DNA of 64,000 nucleotides, taken from Thereva unica (lineage: Eukaryota; Arthropoda; Insecta; Diptera; Therevidae). The DNA lies in NCBI GenBank assembly GCA_949987705.1, contig OX465283.1, positions 132,334,101-132,398,100 on the forward strand, given 5' to 3'. The translations under genes were made by a program, and so were the position numbers. Positions 41,431 to 52,381 of the stretch are shown here, in pieces; the first letter of the stretch is position 1; each line of letters starts with the position of its first letter. The notes beneath the pieces are model-generated. The model saw nothing but the letters and a program-made list of their open reading frames with translations, searched no databases and was not told the DNA's origin.

Positions 41431-42600
41431 CTCTGGCCTGCAAATATGAGTAATAGAGGTGTAGTACAATAGGCCAAAATGAAAGCCCGAAGTACCTTTG
41501 GACCCAATACCGCACACAACAAAAAAGTGTAAATTCTTTCATGGAATGTCAACTGTTTGGCAAAAGTGGTCGAGAATAGGATGCTAATGCTAATAGAGGG
41601 ACTTTAAAAAAATACGTTGGGACTAACGCTTAAACTAATCAGCATTTTCATTGGATACCACATAAGGGGAAAAAGGTGTACCGTTCAAATTCAGGAAAAA
41701 AATCTAAAAGGTGTACAGTTCAAAAATCTAAATCTAAAATACTCCAAGATTTCAAGAGATTCAAACTTACGAGGTGAAAGTTTTGTATGAAGATTTAGAC
41801 TTGTTATTTCTAGACTTTGCCATTGACATGTAATAATGGACGCTCATTAGAAATATTTCCATGCAAATTCATGGACTCAAAAAGGATAGTCCTCTCGCTC
41901 ATCCATAAGCCCCTTTCGTCACCGAATTAAAATTTCGTGTTATGAGCTCACTCACATTTTTGCACCAGCTGAACTCACTGTAAGGCCTACAACTCGCAAT
42001 AGCTTGTATAGGTTGGGAGTGAGATTTCTCTTCTTACCCACAAGGAAAATTGAGAATGCTTCCTATTGGTAGGAATAAGGAAGCCTTCCTGTTCGTTGCC
42101 CAGAGAAGGTATAGAGAATTTTTTGAATTTTATTTCCGCAAAAGCTTCATTCTTAGTCTTCCATCCAATGACATGGATGGATAAAAAGAATATGAACTAG
42201 AGCACGGAACAGGATGCTTCCAAACTTCCTCGGAAGGTTTCCAGCATTCATGATTGTATGTTTCCTTTTCCTTGTGGGTATGTTTTCCATAGACCTTTTG
42301 ATGAAGCTACCATATTGGTAAGCTGATCAGGGTTAGTGTGGTTAGTTTTTACCGAGGGTAGATGTGTACAGGTAGTACAAATTTACTGACTTCATTTTTA
42401 TATTTTTACAGTTTGCAGTTTTCTACGAATTCTGTATTTTTGCAAAAAAGTTTTTAATTACTCCTTTTACATCACACTCACTGACATATAGTCAGTGATC
42501 ACTCCTCTTATGAAATACCCACTCTAACAAAAATCCAAAATCTAAAAAATCTTATGAACACTCGTAACGTCAAAAATGTAAATATTTTCAATATTCAACC
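41431..42600. other. Intergenic stretch without recognised gene
   Basis: No coding frame was supported. A phrase GTGTACNGTTCAAA occurs twice near 41677 and 41710. A foldback element lies at 42037-42278 and a 19-bp palindrome at 42479-42497. Confidence 0.4.
42037..42278. repeat. Possible 242-bp foldback element
   Basis: The ends CCCACAAGGAAAA and its exact inverse are flanked by TA on both sides. Beyond 13 bp the arms pair poorly. TA flanks would fit a mariner-like insertion, but they are weak evidence in A/T-rich DNA. Confidence 0.4.
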
Positions 42601-42630
42601 ATCAAACGAATATGTTCCTGTGGTGAAATT

Positions 42631-42865
42631 GCGCGGATGCAATAAGGGGACTTGCGCTCGGGCCTGGAGTCTTTTGGGTACCTCCAGGACCCCCTTAGAG
42701 GCAAATGCGGATTTTTTTATTATTTTTTAATGATAGTAGGGACCGTTCCGAAAATTTTGAGTGGTCGTGGAGCCTCCTACGACCATTTTTGTGGCTCTAC
42801 GCTCCTCCGTCTACCTGCCTAGTCGGCTCGAAGCCCGCGCGAAAGTCCCCTTATTGCATCCGCGC
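42631..42865. mobile_element. 235-bp MITE sharing its core with the one at 62672
   Basis: Near-perfect inverted ends of about 30 bp start GCGCGGATGCAATAAGGGGA. The internal 42675-42790 stretch (CTCCAGGACCCCCTTAGAGG, then TTATTTTTTAAT and GGTCGTGGAGCCTCCT) closely matches 62735-62840 of a different MITE whose ends are unrelated. No target duplication was found. Confidence 0.7.
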
Positions 42866-43349
42866 ACTCAATTGCAAATTTTGTTGTCATCCATATTTTC
42901 AAATAATAATATAAATTGTCAAATGAAATGCGAGAAATGTATTTTGGCACACTTTGTAATTTCGAAGTGTCCATGGTGAAAGTAACAAATTCGGAATTGT
43001 ATTTTGGCACCTACCCTAAGTGATCAATTTTCGAACATGGTAGATTAACTGCTAGTTCGATCGGTGGCTAACGTAGTTTCTCGAAAGTGCGCATACGCAA
43101 CAAGAGCAGTGTAGGTCGTGTACTTTTTCAGATGGTGAGTATTAACGGGAATAGGTAAAAATTAATAATAAAAAAATGTAGTTGCTTAATTCCAGGTATG
43201 TATATGTCACTATAATTAAATATCAGAGTAGAATAAAACGGATTATAAAACAGGAATTTAGGAAGTATTGGTATTTTGAAAAAGCTTATGATATTAAATA
43301 AAAACAACCTTAAAATTTCTCTAAATTTGAATCTATCTAACTCCTTTTT

Positions 43350-44125
43350 TTAAATTGATTTAAGCAAACACCATTCACTCATGGATACTCTGTGTGTAAG
43401 AAACCACGATATTCCTAGCAGTAAACTAGCGGGACTATTCACATTAGCCCCTTGTTGAGAGAGTTCTTTGGCTTGTTCAATTGTATACTCGACTACCTCG
43501 ATCAATTCATCATCTACGCCACCACCAGAAGCTAATAGTTCATCATCGCTTACCTCACAATAACACAGGATATGCTCTGCCGATGATGAGCCTATACCAG
43601 ACCTTGCCATAGAAGAGAATTTTCGGATAATGTCTTATAGCCATTATTATGTTAACGGAAGATTACCTGTATGTAAATACTCTCTCAAAGCGCTCAGCTG
43701 GAACATAGTATCCACATTCTTCGAATACTTCTTGTTGTGCAGATTCGGCCCATGTTTTACCTTCGTCTATCATCCCGCCACAGAGCTCTAATGTTATTCC
43801 TAAACTTACAGGGAATTTTTCTAAATCAACTTCTTCAGTATTTCCATTTGCTAGTAGAATTCCATGGTAAACAGCTGAAATGTGTCTCTAGTACTCTATT
43901 TAAAAATATGGATTGTAATATCATTTGCATACCTGGACGAAATTGTTTAACAAAAACTAAAACCTTTCGGGTTTTATTATAGATTATAATTGAGACTCCC
44001 TCGGTAACTTGCAGCAAATCTCGAGTCTTTTCGATTCCATTTTGAATATAGTAAAATCGGCACGGCCGAAGGTATGGAGAATCTGGAGGAAGCGGGCCAA
44101 ACCATATTTTTGAAATTCCTTCCAT
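43350..44125 (-). CDS. NUDT14-like Nudix hydrolase, copy A
   Basis: Exons 44125-43933, 43874-43667 and 43602-43350 (introns 58 and 64 bp, GT/AG) give 217 aa. The protein starts MEGISKIWFGPLPP and contains LRPCRFYYIQNG and VKQFRPAVYHG, as in UDP-sugar pyrophosphatase NUDT14. The Nudix box at about 98-120 ends QQEVFEECGYY, keeping the ExxEE metal ligands; the usual Arg before the first Glu is Gln. Family knowledge suggests hydrolysis of UDP-glucose or ADP-ribose in the cytosol. The third exon carries CYCEVSDDELLASGGG and a distinct C-terminus (SMSEWCLLKSI) longer than in copies B and C. The exon 3 acceptor was chosen because it is the only one that restores alignment with B and C. It is clearly older than the B/C split. 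Confidence 0.9.
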
Positions 44126-44245
44126 TAATTTTTGGTGAATTTATTTAATTTCGGAGATTTTACTAAGAATTTTGCAGCACTAAAAAGCTTATTACATTTG
44201 TCAAATACGTGAAGGACACGGGGAGGGGGATTGTTTTGATGTTAA

Positions 44246-44504
44246 CCCGCATCCGTCCCTAGTGTCAATTTGATACAAATTCAAAATTCAAATTAAAAAA
44301 AACGGATACGTATAAATATTTGGATTCGAGTTTTTGGCTAGCTTCCTAACTATTCTAAATTTAAATTATTCTATTCTAAACTATTATATAACTATTCTAA
44401 ATCTATTTGTTTATATTTTTGTATGATTTATGCCTGTTTTCTAGCCTGTATCAAATTGATACATAGGAACTTTAACGTTTGAAGTTTTAAGGGACGGATG
44501 CGGG
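44246..44504. mobile_element. 259-bp piggyBac-like MITE
   Basis: The ends CCCGCATCCGTCCCT and the exact inverse are flanked by TTAA on both sides (44242-44245 and 44505-44508). Inner sub-terminal copies of ATCAAATTGATAC also face each other. A TTAA target with CCC termini fits piggyBac. It lies between Nudix copies A and B. Confidence 0.85.
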
Positions 44505-44818
44505 TTAAATAATCAGCTGAAAAAGGGGAAGTTGTTTTGTAAGCGAAACAAACTTTTATTTTGAAAAATATTAATTATGCGAATTTTGTTGCTTAATAGT
44601 CAAGCCGTAATTTATAGATTTATCACTCCTTGTTAGGAGTACCTGGTTTATTTGTTAAATATCATAAATACACATAGACCACTCCATCATTATTGATTAA
44701 GCACTTAATCTAGAAAGATAAAGTCAAGAAACAAAAATGCAATAAAAACTTATTTTTACCCAAAAAAAACTTTATTTTTTAAGGGAGAAAAAGATTACAA
44801 GTCTAAAAATCACAGAAT

Positions 44819-45607
44819 CTAGCTATATTTATGTGCTTTGTTCATTAGGAACCAAGCAACGCCAAAAAGAAAGCTTGGGGGACTATTGACGTCAGCCCCT
44901 TGTTTCACCAGTTCCCTTGTTTGATCTATAGTATACTCAACAACTTCAATTATTTCATCACCAACTCCTCCACCGGATGTTGATTTTTCATCGTCGGTTA
45001 CTTCACAGTAGTACATAACCTGCTTGCACCCTAAAGCACCGACATCGGCTCTTTAATAAGGATGTTTATAGTGAAAGATTATAATTTATGACTTTAGATA
45101 GTTACCTATAACTTATAACTTCTTCTAAACGTTCTGTAGGAACATTATATCCACACTCTTCCAAGACCTCCTCCTTAGCGATTTCTTTCCAGCTTTTCTC
45201 TTTGTCCACAATTCCAGCACACAGCTCCAAGGTTATTCCGAGCCTTGGTGGAAACTTCTCTAGATCTACCTCTGATACCTCCGATTGATTTCCAATTATG
45301 CCATGGTATACAGCTAAAAATTTAATTTATCACTGACGTCAAAAGCGATAATAATTAACTTTTATTATGAAGAATCGCAATTCTTCTAGGAAAATAGGCA
45401 TGTAACTCAATTACCTGGACGAAACTGCTTCACAAATACTAAAACGTTGCGAGTTTTATTGAAGATTATTATAGAAACGCTGTCGTGAACCTTTAGCAAA
45501 TCCCAATTTTTCTCGACATCATTTTGCACGTAATAAAAACGAAATGGGCGACAATACAGTGAATCTGATGGTAGGGGACCAATCCATACTTTTGATATAT
45601 TATCCAT
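44819..45607 (-). CDS. NUDT14-like Nudix hydrolase, copy B
   Basis: Exons 45607-45415, 45313-45106 and 45050-44819 (introns 101 and 55 bp) give 210 aa. The start MDNISKVWIGPLPS aligns with copy A; the frame is open upstream to 45796 but that part runs into promoter and MITE sequence. The protein has YCRPFRFYYVQND, VKQFRPAVYHG and a Nudix box ending KEEVLEECGYNV with ExxEE intact. A Cys pair and GGGVGDEIIEVVEYTID precede the C-terminal WFLMNKAHKYS. An AATAAA signal lies 43-48 bases after the stop (44776-44771). A 449-bp MITE sits 105 bp upstream of the ATG and may have altered the promoter. The role is inferred as UDP-sugar or ADP-ribose hydrolysis. Confidence 0.92.
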
Positions 45608-45712
45608 TTTTCTTTCTAGATTTGTTTTCTTACTGCTAAGATACACTTTAACCCGTCCAATACGGCGGCAAAACAACTCGCTTCTGATGGGCTTCCAAAA
45701 GTGGAGGCTCCC

Positions 45713-46161
45713 CACTGACATATAGTAATGGACTGCTGATTGACGATGCTGAATGGCACCATTTTTCTCCAGAAATAGAAAACCTTTTTTATGCAAACAA
45801 AAAAATTTTCTTCGAATTTAGGAGAAAATAAGTGATAAGATGTTTGTTATAATTAACGGAAATACATTTCCATCACTCATTTTTATTTATTAGCAGTTTT
45901 TTCATTAAATAAATGTATTTATTCCAAAACTGTGACGGTTATTTCCCCTGTTTAACGAAGTTTTCAAAATAGCTCAAGAGTGAGACAGAAGAACGAAAAC
46001 TATACCTGTCTATTTTTTTCTAATTATGTTTATATCGCTGACATGCGCTGACGATTACAGTTCATTGGGATTTAACGTGGGAGCGAGGCAGGAATAGTTT
46101 TTGGTGCCATTTTTTTGTATGGGGTTTTGCTCATTTAGCAGTCCATTACTATATGTCAGTG
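45713..46161. mobile_element. 449-bp hAT-like MITE, family CACTGACATATAG, copy 2
   Basis: The inverted ends are CACTGACATATAGTAATGG, with an exact 8-bp duplication AGGCTCCC (45705-45712 and 46162-46169). The empty site is preserved upstream of Nudix copy C at about 47605, which proves insertion after the B/C duplication. It is inverted relative to the copy at 14577-15026 and very similar to it along the whole length. Confidence 0.92.
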
Positions 46162-46718
46162 AGGCTCCCTCTCCAGGTTGAGCATTTGACAAGTGACATT
46201 TCGGGTGCTTTAGTAATTTTTTAACAGATGCCGCCACATACTCTGTTTGAAAAATTTTACGAATTAAAATTCGAAATCATGTGCGGTGCGAATTCGTGTG
46301 CGGTTGTTGTTTATATTTTTATAAATCCAATATAAATTTTGTAATTAATATGTGCTTGGCATACTTCACCCTTACCCTTCCCTTGGCCTACGAACTGCGC
46401 AGAAAAAGCTCATGTTGACCCGTGTATCATCCCCCTAAGCGAAACGAACTTTTTTTTTGAAAAACATTAATTATGTATATTTCGTTACTTAATAGCCAAG
46501 ACGTAATTTATAGATTTATCACTCTTGTTAGGAGTACCTGGTTTATTTGTTAAATATCATAAATACACATAGACCACTCCATCATTATTGATTAAGCACC
46601 TTATCTAGAAAGGTAATGCCAAGAAACTCTGGAAAAGTGCAATAAAAACTTATTTTTACCCAAAAAAAACTTTATTTTTTAAGGGAGAAAAAGATTACAA
46701 GTCTAAAAATCACAGAAT

Positions 46719-47507
46719 CTAGCTAAATTTATGTGCTTTGTTCATTAGGAACCAAGAAACGCCAAAAAGAAAGCTTGGGGGACTATTGACGACAGCCCCT
46801 TGTTTCACCAGTTCCCTTGTTTGATCTATAGTATACTCAACAACTTCAATAAATTCATCACCAACTCCTCCACCGGATGTTGATTTCTCATCGTCGGTTA
46901 CTTCACAGTAGTACATAACCTGCTTGCACCCTAAAGCACCGACATCGACCCTTTAATAAGGATGTTTATAGTGAAAGATTATAATTTATGACTTTAGATA
47001 GTTACCTATAACTTATAACTTCTTCTAAACGTTCTGTAGGAACATTATATCCACACTCTTCCAAGACCTCCTCCTTAGCGATTTCCTTCCAGCTTTTCTC
47101 TTTGTCCACAATTCCAGCACACAGCTCCACGGTTATCCCCAGTCTTGGTGGAAACTTCTCTAGATCTACCTCTGATACCTCCGATTGATTTCCAATTATG
47201 CCATGGTATACAGCTAAAAATTTAATTTATCACTGACGTCAAAAGCGATAATAATTAACTTTCATTATGAAGAATCGCAATTCTTCTAGGAAAATAGGCA
47301 TGTAACTCAATTACCTGGACGAAACTGCTTCACAAATACTAAAACGTTGCGAGTTTTATTGAAGATTATTATAGAAACACTGTCGTGAGCCCTTAGCAGA
47401 TCCCAATTCTTCTCGACATCATTTTGCACGTAATAGAAACGAAATGGACGACAGTACAGTGAATCTGATGGTAGGGGACCAATCCATACTTTTGATATAT
47501 TATCCAT
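46719..47507 (-). CDS. NUDT14-like Nudix hydrolase, copy C
   Basis: Exons 47507-47315, 47213-47006 and 46950-46719 have lengths and phases identical to copy B and give 210 aa. Only a handful of substitutions separate B and C (for example LLRAHD for LLKVHD, GITVELC for GITLELC, FLFGVSWFL for FLFGVAWFL), so the duplication is recent and both copies remain open. The Nudix box KEEVLEECGYNV is intact. An AATAAA signal lies at 46676-46671. About 185 bp upstream of the ATG the ancestral promoter region is cut by a putative solo LTR and a complete Gypsy element, so expression could differ from B. Confidence 0.92.
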
Positions 47508-47691
47508 TTTTCTTTCTAGATTTGTTTTCTTACTGCTAAGATACACTTTACTCCATCCAGTACGACGGCAAAACAACTCGCTTCTGATGGACTTTCAAAA
47601 GTGGAGGCTCCCTCTCCAGGTTGAGCATTTGACAAGTGACATTTCGGCTGCGTTCGTAAGTTTTTAACAGATGCCGCTACATACTCAGTTT

Positions 47692-47985
47692 TGTGGCGGC
47701 ACTAAAGCTATCGGTTTCTACACGTTCAGTAGCTGTGGCGGAACTAAAGCTATCGACTTCTACACGTTCACGGACTACTGTAGTTTTAAATTTGTAATTT
47801 AATAATATTATATCCTAAGCAGGCCATGCCTCGCCTACTTCCATTAATAGTTCTTATAGTTTTCTTTTGTCTTTTGTTAGTTAGTCTTCTTTTGTCTTTT
47901 CCTTGAATAAACGTTTCCAACAGTAATCTCTTATATTTTATTTGCCGATAGATAATATTTAATATATAAAGAAGAATAACCCATA
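47692..47985. repeat. Putative solo LTR next to the Gypsy element
   Basis: A 294-bp segment beginning TGTGGCGGCAC and holding AATAAA plus an A/T-rich 3' part lies between GTTT at 47688-47691 and GTTT at 47986-47989. The sequence upstream of copy B shows the empty site (CTCTGTTTGAAAAA, about 46240). The first 37 bases are repeated in tandem (47692 and about 47734). A solo LTR of another CsRn1-like element is the best reading, although the end is ATA and not CA. Confidence 0.6.
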
Positions 47986-47989
47986 GTTT

Positions 47990-48295
47990 TGTGGCAGTCT
48001 TTCCCAGCATCTATTGGAAATAATCCGAAACATCCGCAACTTGACCGGATTAGTAGCAGAAATAACTACTTGCTGCTACGACGTTTTAGTACTACATTTC
48101 GTAAGCTCATTCAATCGAGGTTGCGCTGCGAATGAATTCAATCGATAGAGAGAAATAAATGAATTTGACAAATAAAGAATAAAAATAAAAATATAAATTT
48201 AGAAATAAAAGATTAACATCAAAATAATTAATTGACTTTTATTTCTCTTCCGCTCGCCTATGGTTGTGACACGGAGTAACAACCAGACAGCGACA
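47990..48295 (+). repeat. Gypsy 5' LTR
   Basis: 306 bp, TGTGGCAGTC...GCGACA, matching 52382-52687. A/T-rich middle with AATAAA motifs. The longest gag frame opens inside it, at 48260. Confidence 0.93.
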
Positions 48296-49204
48296 TTGGT
48301 GACCCCGAAGACTTTTAGAGCCCCGAAGACTTTAAGAGCATCGAAGACTTTTAGCCCTATTTCTAGGATTCCCACAAAGAAACGGACGCATAAAATGGCG
48401 TCAGACAGGAATAAAGAAAACCCAAGAGCTCTTCAGAAATCTGGCAGCGACAGCAATGTGAAAAATGTTGGTGCATCGCAAATCAGATTGCCACATTTCT
48501 GGAGGAATGACCCTGAACTTTGGTTTGCCCAAGTCGAGGCCAGGTTCCACACGCACCGATTAGTGGACGACGACGAGCGCTACTACATCGTTTTAGCGTC
48601 AATCGAGGATCCACAAATCCTCAGCCAAGTCTCCGATATCCTTAGAAAACCCCCACAGACCGCAAAATACCAGTCTTTGAAGGACAAACTAATCACTCGC
48701 TTCACCGAATCGAAAGAGAAGTTGTTACAGAAGCTTTTTACCGAGCTGGACCTGAAAAATAAAACACCTTCACAACTTCTCCGAGAGATGTTGAACATTG
48801 CCCCCGAAGGCATGAATGAAGAGGTGATGAAGTCCTTGTGGTTACAGCGCATGCCGGTAAGTGTTAAATGTGTCCTTTCAGCTACTGAAGATTTGGAATT
48901 AAGCAAATTAGCTGAAATTGCTGACAAAATACTCGAGCACACTAACATGCTTGAGCCCCAGGTAGTTGCTGTAAGCGAATCAAACCCGAGTGTGAACGAC
49001 AGACTGGACAAGATAGAACAACAGCTACAGGTAGTGTTGAAGTCGATGAAGCAACTGACTACGAGGCCCCGTTCACGCAGTCGAACGAGGTTAACGACGC
49101 CTGTAGGCGACGAAAATAATTGCTACTACCACAACAAGTACGGAAGCAAAGCTACAAAATGCCGTGCACCGTGCAAATTTGTAGAGTTTACCAAGGGAAA
49201 CTAA
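48260..49204 (+). CDS. gag: Gypsy Gag
   Basis: The open frame gives 314 aa from an ATG inside the LTR (48260), or 269 aa from the ATG at 48395 ([10 protein letters not shown]), which is the more usual-looking start. The capsid-like region is [18 protein letters not shown] through [17 protein letters not shown] basic stretch RPRSRSRTR precedes the CHCC motif [18 protein letters not shown] (residues 288-305 of the long form). Gag coats the genomic RNA and forms the particle. The last codons GGA AAC TAA form part of a -1 frameshift signal into pol. Confidence 0.92.
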   Translation: MVVTRSNNQTATLVTPKTFRAPKTLRASKTFSPISRIPTKKRTHKMASDRNKENPRALQKSGSDSNVKNVGASQIRLPHFWRNDPELWFAQVEARFHTHRLVDDDERYYIVLASIEDPQILSQVSDILRKPPQTAKYQSLKDKLITRFTESKEKLLQKLFTELDLKNKTPSQLLREMLNIAPEGMNEEVMKSLWLQRMPVSVKCVLSATEDLELSKLAEIADKILEHTNMLEPQVVAVSESNPSVNDRLDKIEQQLQVVLKSMKQLTTRPRSRSRTRLTTPVGDENNCYYHNKYGSKATKCRAPCKFVEFTKGN

Positions 49205-52200
49205 TTCCTGTGGCGACCACGGAGACAGGCCGTCACGGTGATAACAATCCATGTCTCCAATCTGAAAATAGATTATTTATAAAAGAAACAAAATCTAACA
49301 AAAAATTTCTCATTGATTCAGGTTCTATTATTTCGATTATTCCCGTCAACTTTGTCAATGACAAGCCGAAACTCAGCAGCTTCAAATTATATGCAGCGAA
49401 CTCAACAATCATCGACACTTATGGTGTACATCGCATGGAGTTGAACCTAGGTTTGAGAAGATCATATAAGTGGGTATTTATTATTGCCCAAACCCAGGTA
49501 CCAATTATTGGAGCTGACTTTTTAACCAATTTTGGACTTCTTGTAGATTTGAAGAACCAGCGACTCGTGGATCGCACCACAGCGCTGTCCAGACAAGGAG
49601 AGTTGGGACCGACAACCATCTACGCGATTACAACCGTAGACAACAATTTTGAATATCAAAATATTTTAAATAATTACCGCAGCATCACTTTACCAATGGT
49701 TAAAGTTGCTCCGTCGACAAGTAAGGCACCGCCACACAAAATTTTTACAACAGGTCGACCATTAGCAGAACGGCCACGTCGACTATCTGGAGAGAAACTT
49801 CAAACGGCCAAAAATGAAATTGAATCCTTGTTAGATGGTGGAGTTATTCGACCATCAAGCAGCTCGTGGTCAAGCCCAATTCATATGGTTCCGAAGAAAA
49901 CCGGTGGTTGGAGGCTTTGCGGGGATTACAGGAAACTGAATGCCCAAACGATTCCAGACCGTTACCCCATAGCCTACATCACTGACTTCAATGAGAGACT
50001 ATATGGTAAGGAAATTTTTTCAACAATTGATTTAGTTCGTGCTTATTACCAAATACCAATGGCCGAAGAACATATCCCAAAGACGGCAATTAGCACACCG
50101 TTTGGGTTGTTTGAATTTGTAGTAATGCCATTCGGTTTAAGGAACGCAACACAGTCGTTTCAACGCTATATGGACAGCATTTTTCGCGATCTGGATTATG
50201 TTTGCTGTTACATCGATGACATCCTGGTCATGTCCGCTGATGCAGTTGAACATGGTCAACACCTGGAAGAAGTTTTCAAGCGCCTTCACGATGCAAACTT
50301 GCACATCAACTTGAATAAGTGCATCTTCGGAGCAAGCGAAGTGACCTACTTGGGTTACGTCATAAACAAGGACGGCTGTAAACCACCTGCCGAGCGTATC
50401 TCGGCGATAAAGAATTATCCTAAGCCGCAAACCGTTGCAGAACTTCGCCGATTCCTAGGCGTTCTAAATTACTTCCGAAGATGTATACCACATGCAGCTC
50501 AGTTACAAGCCCCACTTAACGAACTACTCAAGAACTCAAAAAAGAATGATAAACGTCCAGTAGTTTGGTCAGACAAAATTGAAGAAGCCTTCGAAGCTTG
50601 TAGGATGAGTTTATGTGATGCAGTCCAACTGGCACATCTGGGTCAGAACAAACCACTTGCACTCACAACCGATGCGTCAGATACAGCAATTGGTGGTGTA
50701 CTGGAACAACAAGATAAAGGAGAATGGAGACCACTTGGTTATTTTTCACGGAAGATGAGCCCAACAGAACAAAGATATTCTACATATGATAGAGAACTTC
50801 TGGCTGTTTTCGCTTCAATAAAATTTTTTCGACATATACTCGAAGCTCGAACTTTCATGATTAAAACCGACCATTTACCATTAACGCACGCATTCGCGCA
50901 GAAACCAGAGAAAGCCTCACCTCGTCAATTGCGACAATTAGATTGGATCTCACAATTTTCCACAGATATTGTTTATATTCCAGGTAAGGACAACACGGTA
51001 GCTGACGCACTTTCACGTATAAGCATGATCACTACGCCGACAGTGGTGGAACCGGAAGAACTTCAAACCGAACAACAGAGAGACGAAGAGTTGAAGGAAT
51101 TGTTAAAGGGATCAACCTCATTGAAACTTCAAAAATTATCATTCAAGGAAGACTGTTCAGTTTACTGTGATACAGAAACTGGAACGATACGCCCATATGT
51201 TCCTCAATCCTTAAGGTATCGTATATTTAGCTCCATACATGGATTATCACACCCAAACGGAAAAGCTACTTCAAAACAAATAAGGCAAAAGTACGTTTGG
51301 CCACAGATGAGGAGCGATATAATAGAATGGTCACGCAGATGCATTTCCTGTCAAAAGGCGAAGATACAACGACACCAGAAAAATGCCATAACGCCATTTG
51401 AATTACCCGATCATCGATTCGACCACGTCCATATGGATATTGTGATTTTACCACTAATCCAGGGATTTCGTTACTGTTTAACTATAATCGACCGTTTCTC
51501 AAGATGGCCTGAGGCAGTTCCGCTTAAGGACATAACCGCCGACACGATTGCAACCGCATTTTATTCAAATTGGGTCGCAAGATTTGGAACACCAAAAACT
51601 ATCACTACCGATCAAGGGACACAGTTTGAGTCAGAACTATTTAAATCTCTCACTAATATGCTAGGATCTAGAAGAATTCGCACTTCACCATACCACCCTG
51701 CATCGAATGGACTTATTGAGAGGTGGCACCGTTCATTTAAATCCGCCTTGATGTGTCACTCAAGGATTTCGTGGCTGGACCTCCTGCCCACGGTACTTTT
51801 AGGACTTCGGACATGCTATAAGGAAGACATAAATGCTTCGGCTGCCGAATTCTTATTTGGATCACCACTTCGAGTTCCAGGAGAATTTTTCACCGATATA
51901 GACACCTGCATTGATCCGCAAATATTCATCGAGAAGTTCAGAGAACATATGCGAGCAATCAAACCACTACCAACAGCAAATCACAACAATCGTCGCTTGT
52001 TCAAGCATAAACATTTAGAAGATTGTACCCATGTTTTCCTGAGAACAGATGCTGTAAAGAAACCATTAGAACCACCATATTCTGGACCCTACAAGGTATT
52101 AAAAAGAATTAATGACAATAATTTTATAATTAAGATAGGCGAAAAAGAAACCACAGTCTCAACCGAGAGATTAAAGCCAGCTTATACCGTCATAGAGGAT

Positions 52201-52362
52201 ACCCCAGGACCTTCAACGGACAGCTCATCACGAGAGAAGACACATACCACAATCGACCAACAAAATCAGTGGTTATCCAGCTCAAATGCAGATACTGGAA
52301 AATTGAAGACATATGTCAACAAAAGAAAATCAGTCTCCTTTCAAGAGCCTCCTACGACCTGA
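49120..52362 (+). CDS. pol: Gypsy Pol: protease, RT, RNase H, integrase
   Basis: The frame opens after a stop at 49117-49119 and overlaps gag by 85 bases in the -1 frame, so it is reached by frameshifting and needs no start codon of its own. Domains in order: aspartic protease ([13 protein letters not shown] at about 49305), RT ([13 protein letters not shown], then YIDDILVMS at about 50210), RNase H ([11 protein letters not shown] at about 50668, TYDRELLA), integrase zinc-binding HX4HX..CX2C (HGLSHPNG to CISCQKAK, 51240-51360) and DDE core ([14 protein letters not shown], then [12 protein letters not shown]). A short Ser/Thr-rich tail ends the ORF. No chromodomain is visible. All catalytic residues are intact. 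Confidence 0.94.
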   Translation: MLLPQQVRKQSYKMPCTVQICRVYQGKLIPVATTETGRHGDNNPCLQSENRLFIKETKSNKKFLIDSGSIISIIPVNFVNDKPKLSSFKLYAANSTIIDTYGVHRMELNLGLRRSYKWVFIIAQTQVPIIGADFLTNFGLLVDLKNQRLVDRTTALSRQGELGPTTIYAITTVDNNFEYQNILNNYRSITLPMVKVAPSTSKAPPHKIFTTGRPLAERPRRLSGEKLQTAKNEIESLLDGGVIRPSSSSWSSPIHMVPKKTGGWRLCGDYRKLNAQTIPDRYPIAYITDFNERLYGKEIFSTIDLVRAYYQIPMAEEHIPKTAISTPFGLFEFVVMPFGLRNATQSFQRYMDSIFRDLDYVCCYIDDILVMSADAVEHGQHLEEVFKRLHDANLHINLNKCIFGASEVTYLGYVINKDGCKPPAERISAIKNYPKPQTVAELRRFLGVLNYFRRCIPHAAQLQAPLNELLKNSKKNDKRPVVWSDKIEEAFEACRMSLCDAVQLAHLGQNKPLALTTDASDTAIGGVLEQQDKGEWRPLGYFSRKMSPTEQRYSTYDRELLAVFASIKFFRHILEARTFMIKTDHLPLTHAFAQKPEKASPRQLRQLDWISQFSTDIVYIPGKDNTVADALSRISMITTPTVVEPEELQTEQQRDEELKELLKGSTSLKLQKLSFKEDCSVYCDTETGTIRPYVPQSLRYRIFSSIHGLSHPNGKATSKQIRQKYVWPQMRSDIIEWSRRCISCQKAKIQRHQKNAITPFELPDHRFDHVHMDIVILPLIQGFRYCLTIIDRFSRWPEAVPLKDITADTIATAFYSNWVARFGTPKTITTDQGTQFESELFKSLTNMLGSRRIRTSPYHPASNGLIERWHRSFKSALMCHSRISWLDLLPTVLLGLRTCYKEDINASAAEFLFGSPLRVPGEFFTDIDTCIDPQIFIEKFREHMRAIKPLPTANHNNRRLFKHKHLEDCTHVFLRTDAVKKPLEPPYSGPYKVLKRINDNNFIIKIGEKETTVSTERLKPAYTVIEDTPGPSTDSSSREKTHTTIDQQNQWLSSSNADTGKLKTYVNKRKSVSFQEPPTT
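49195..49222 (+). promoter_or_regulatory. -1 ribosomal frameshift signal (gag-pol)
   Basis: The heptamer GGGAAAC (49195-49201) is phased G GGA AAC in the gag frame, as X XXY YYZ requires. It immediately precedes the gag stop TAA. Six bases downstream, CTGTGG (49208-49213) pairs with CCACGG (49217-49222) across a CGA loop. After slippage the frame continues into pol (G K L I P V). Inference from sequence only. Confidence 0.75.
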
Positions 52363-52381
52363 TTATTAAGAAGGGGGTAGC

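Noticed and set aside
41042..41449. Hydrophobic open frames of 135 and 81 codons
   Set aside because: They lie in the G/T-rich 5' leader of the minus-strand LINE. The Leu/Val/Phe-rich translation reflects T richness, not a membrane protein.
45608..45796. N-terminal extension of Nudix copy B to 45796
   Set aside because: It reads through promoter sequence into the MITE and begins in transposon DNA. Copies A and C start at the position equivalent to 45607.
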